Source: Sinorhizobium fredii USDA 257 | GTDB taxonomy: Bacteria > Pseudomonadota > Alphaproteobacteria > Rhizobiales > Rhizobiaceae | NCBI RefSeq assembly: GCF_000265205.3 | Contig: NC_018000.1 | Span: 1,054,001 to 1,118,000 of the forward strand | DNA: 64,000 nt | Reading direction: 5' to 3' | Part shown: positions 63,261 to 64,000 of the stretch, piece by piece | Position numbering within the stretch: position 1 is the stretch's first letter | How the letters are laid out: every line of letters starts with the position of its first letter | Notes under the pieces: generated by a model | What the model was told of the DNA's origin: nothing | What the model saw: only the letters and a program-made list of their open reading frames with translations | The model's database searches: none | Made by a program: the position numbers and the translations under genes

Positions 63261-63298
63261 AAAAAAGAGGCCGCGCGCCCTTGTCCGGATGCGCGGCC
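63261..63298 (-). terminator. Terminator of the aldolase gene, possibly bidirectional
   Basis: An 8-bp stem (GGCCGCGC and GCGCGGCC) with a 14-nt loop. On the reverse strand it ends in TCTTTTTT, a good intrinsic terminator for the aldolase gene 28 nt upstream. On the forward strand ttgtct follows, so it may also weakly stop the polysaccharide operon, whose last stop is at 63260. Confidence 0.85.
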
Positions 63299-63326
63299 TT
63301 GTCTCCCTGGCGTCGGAACGGCGCCG

Positions 63327-64000
63327 TCAGCCCACCTTGGCATAGCGCTTGGCCATTTCCGGCAGCCTCAGCACCCGGATCTTCGATGCCTGGCCGGCCG
63401 CATGGAAAGCCTCGAAGCGCTCCTTGCAGACCTCGGTCATACGGGCGATGGCCGGCTTCAGGTAGTTGCGCGGATCGAAATTGTCCGGATGTTCGATGTG
63501 GTGCTTGCGGATCTCGCCAGTAAAGGCGAGCCGTAGGTCCGTATCTATATTGACCTTGCGAACGCCGAGCGGGATGGCCTTCTGGATTTCCGAGACCGGC
63601 ACGCCCCAGGTCTTCTTCATTTTGCCGCCATAGGCGTTGAAGAGTTCCTGGAGGTGCGCCGGCACGGACGACGATCCGTGCATGACGAGGTGCGTATTGG
63701 GCAGCCGCTTGTTGATCTTGGCGATCGTCTCGATCGACAGGATCTCGCCGTCCGGCTCGCGCGTGAACTTGTAGGCGCCGTGGCTCGTGCCGATCGCCAC
63801 AGCCAGCGCATCGACGCCGGTCCTGGAGACGAAGTCGAGGGCCTGGTCGGGGTCGGTCAGCAATTCCTCTCGCGACAGCTTGCCCTCGAAGCCGTGACCG
63901 TCTTCCTTGTCGCCGGCGCCGGTTTCCAAGTTGCCGAGGCAACCAAGCTCGCCTTCGACCGAAACGCCGGCGGCGTGGGCGATCTTCACGACTTCAGCGG
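63327..64000 (-). CDS. Class II fructose-bisphosphate aldolase, partial
   Basis: The C-terminal part of a zinc-dependent aldolase, open at the window edge. GVSVEGELGCLGNLETG, DALAVAIGTSHGAYKF, HLVMHGSSSVP and VRKVNIDTDLRLAFTGE are the metal and phosphate-binding motifs of the family. It splits fructose 1,6-bisphosphate in glycolysis, gluconeogenesis or the Calvin cycle. In Sinorhizobium a class II aldolase (cbbA) belongs to the cbb operon, so this may be that gene, but the neighbours are outside the window. Confidence 0.93.
   Translation of the reverse strand, partial: AEVVKIAHAAGVSVEGELGCLGNLETGAGDKEDGHGFEGKLSREELLTDPDQALDFVSRTGVDALAVAIGTSHGAYKFTREPDGEILSIETIAKINKRLPNTHLVMHGSSSVPAHLQELFNAYGGKMKKTWGVPVSEIQKAIPLGVRKVNIDTDLRLAFTGEIRKHHIEHPDNFDPRNYLKPAIARMTEVCKERFEAFHAAGQASKIRVLRLPEMAKRYAKVG

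Overview
The window looks like a replicon segment from an alphaproteobacterium of the Rhizobiales, most likely Sinorhizobium/Ensifer or a close relative. This rests on the high GC content, the many solute-binding ABC operons, the hut, phn and gab modules, a RIME-like intergenic repeat at 46222-46287 and Pho-box-like sites. I see no rRNA or tRNA gene, CRISPR array, phage gene or transposase. The assignment to an organism, and to a secondary replicon rather than the chromosome, is an inference from gene content.

Layout. 1-4.4 kb: end of a carbohydrate ABC transporter (partial permease, binding protein, ATPase), then an OsmC-family protein and a dimethylarginine dimethylaminohydrolase. 4.5-8.1 kb: small secreted protein, TauE/SafE exporter, and a convergent pair of an RclA/MerA-like flavoprotein reductase and a DUF4126 membrane protein. 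8.4-12.3 kb: osmoprotectant transporter in the order osmF-yehY-yehX-yehW. 12.4-18.4 kb: sugar-type operon (Gfo/Idh/MocA dehydrogenase, two permeases, binding protein, ATPase, GNAT). 18.4-21.9 kb: divergent SDR, class-V PLP enzyme plus RidA, and a LysR regulator. 21.9-22.6 kb: vapBC toxin-antitoxin pair with two operator-like dyads. 22.7-30.8 kb: divergent accessory cluster with two M81 (MlrC-like) metallopeptidases, an NTF2-like protein, RidA, an RpiR/MurR regulator, an SDR, a cytoplasmic GH20 hexosaminidase and a truncated MFS transporter.

30.8-36.2 kb: histidine utilisation genes in transcription order hutI-hutH-hutG-hutU, with a 12-bp palindrome at the promoter. 36.4-43.4 kb: two phosphonate units, DUF1045-phnM-phnN and phnC-phnD-phnE-phnE, each with a Pho-box-like site. 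43.8-46.2 kb: glutaryl-CoA dehydrogenase and a class III CoA-transferase. 46.3-48.3 kb: htpG with a heat-shock-type promoter. 48.6-53.8 kb: DUF3141 (PhaC-like), pta, ackA and fabI; the first two genes each carry an apparent one-base deletion. 53.8-57.7 kb: gabT-gabD and a divergent regulator fusing MerR, XRE and cupin domains. 58.1-63.3 kb: surface-polysaccharide operon (acyltransferase, two glycosyltransferases, ABC exporter). The window ends inside a class II fructose-bisphosphate aldolase gene.

How the parts work together. Most units scavenge and degrade small molecules: sugars, betaines, histidine, phosphonates, glutarate, GABA and probably methylated arginine. All four solute-binding-protein genes are followed within 20 nt by a strong hairpin, suggesting a common means of raising binding-protein mRNA above that of the membrane and ATPase subunits. 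The least understood unit is the 22.7-30.8 kb M81/RpiR/GH20 cluster.
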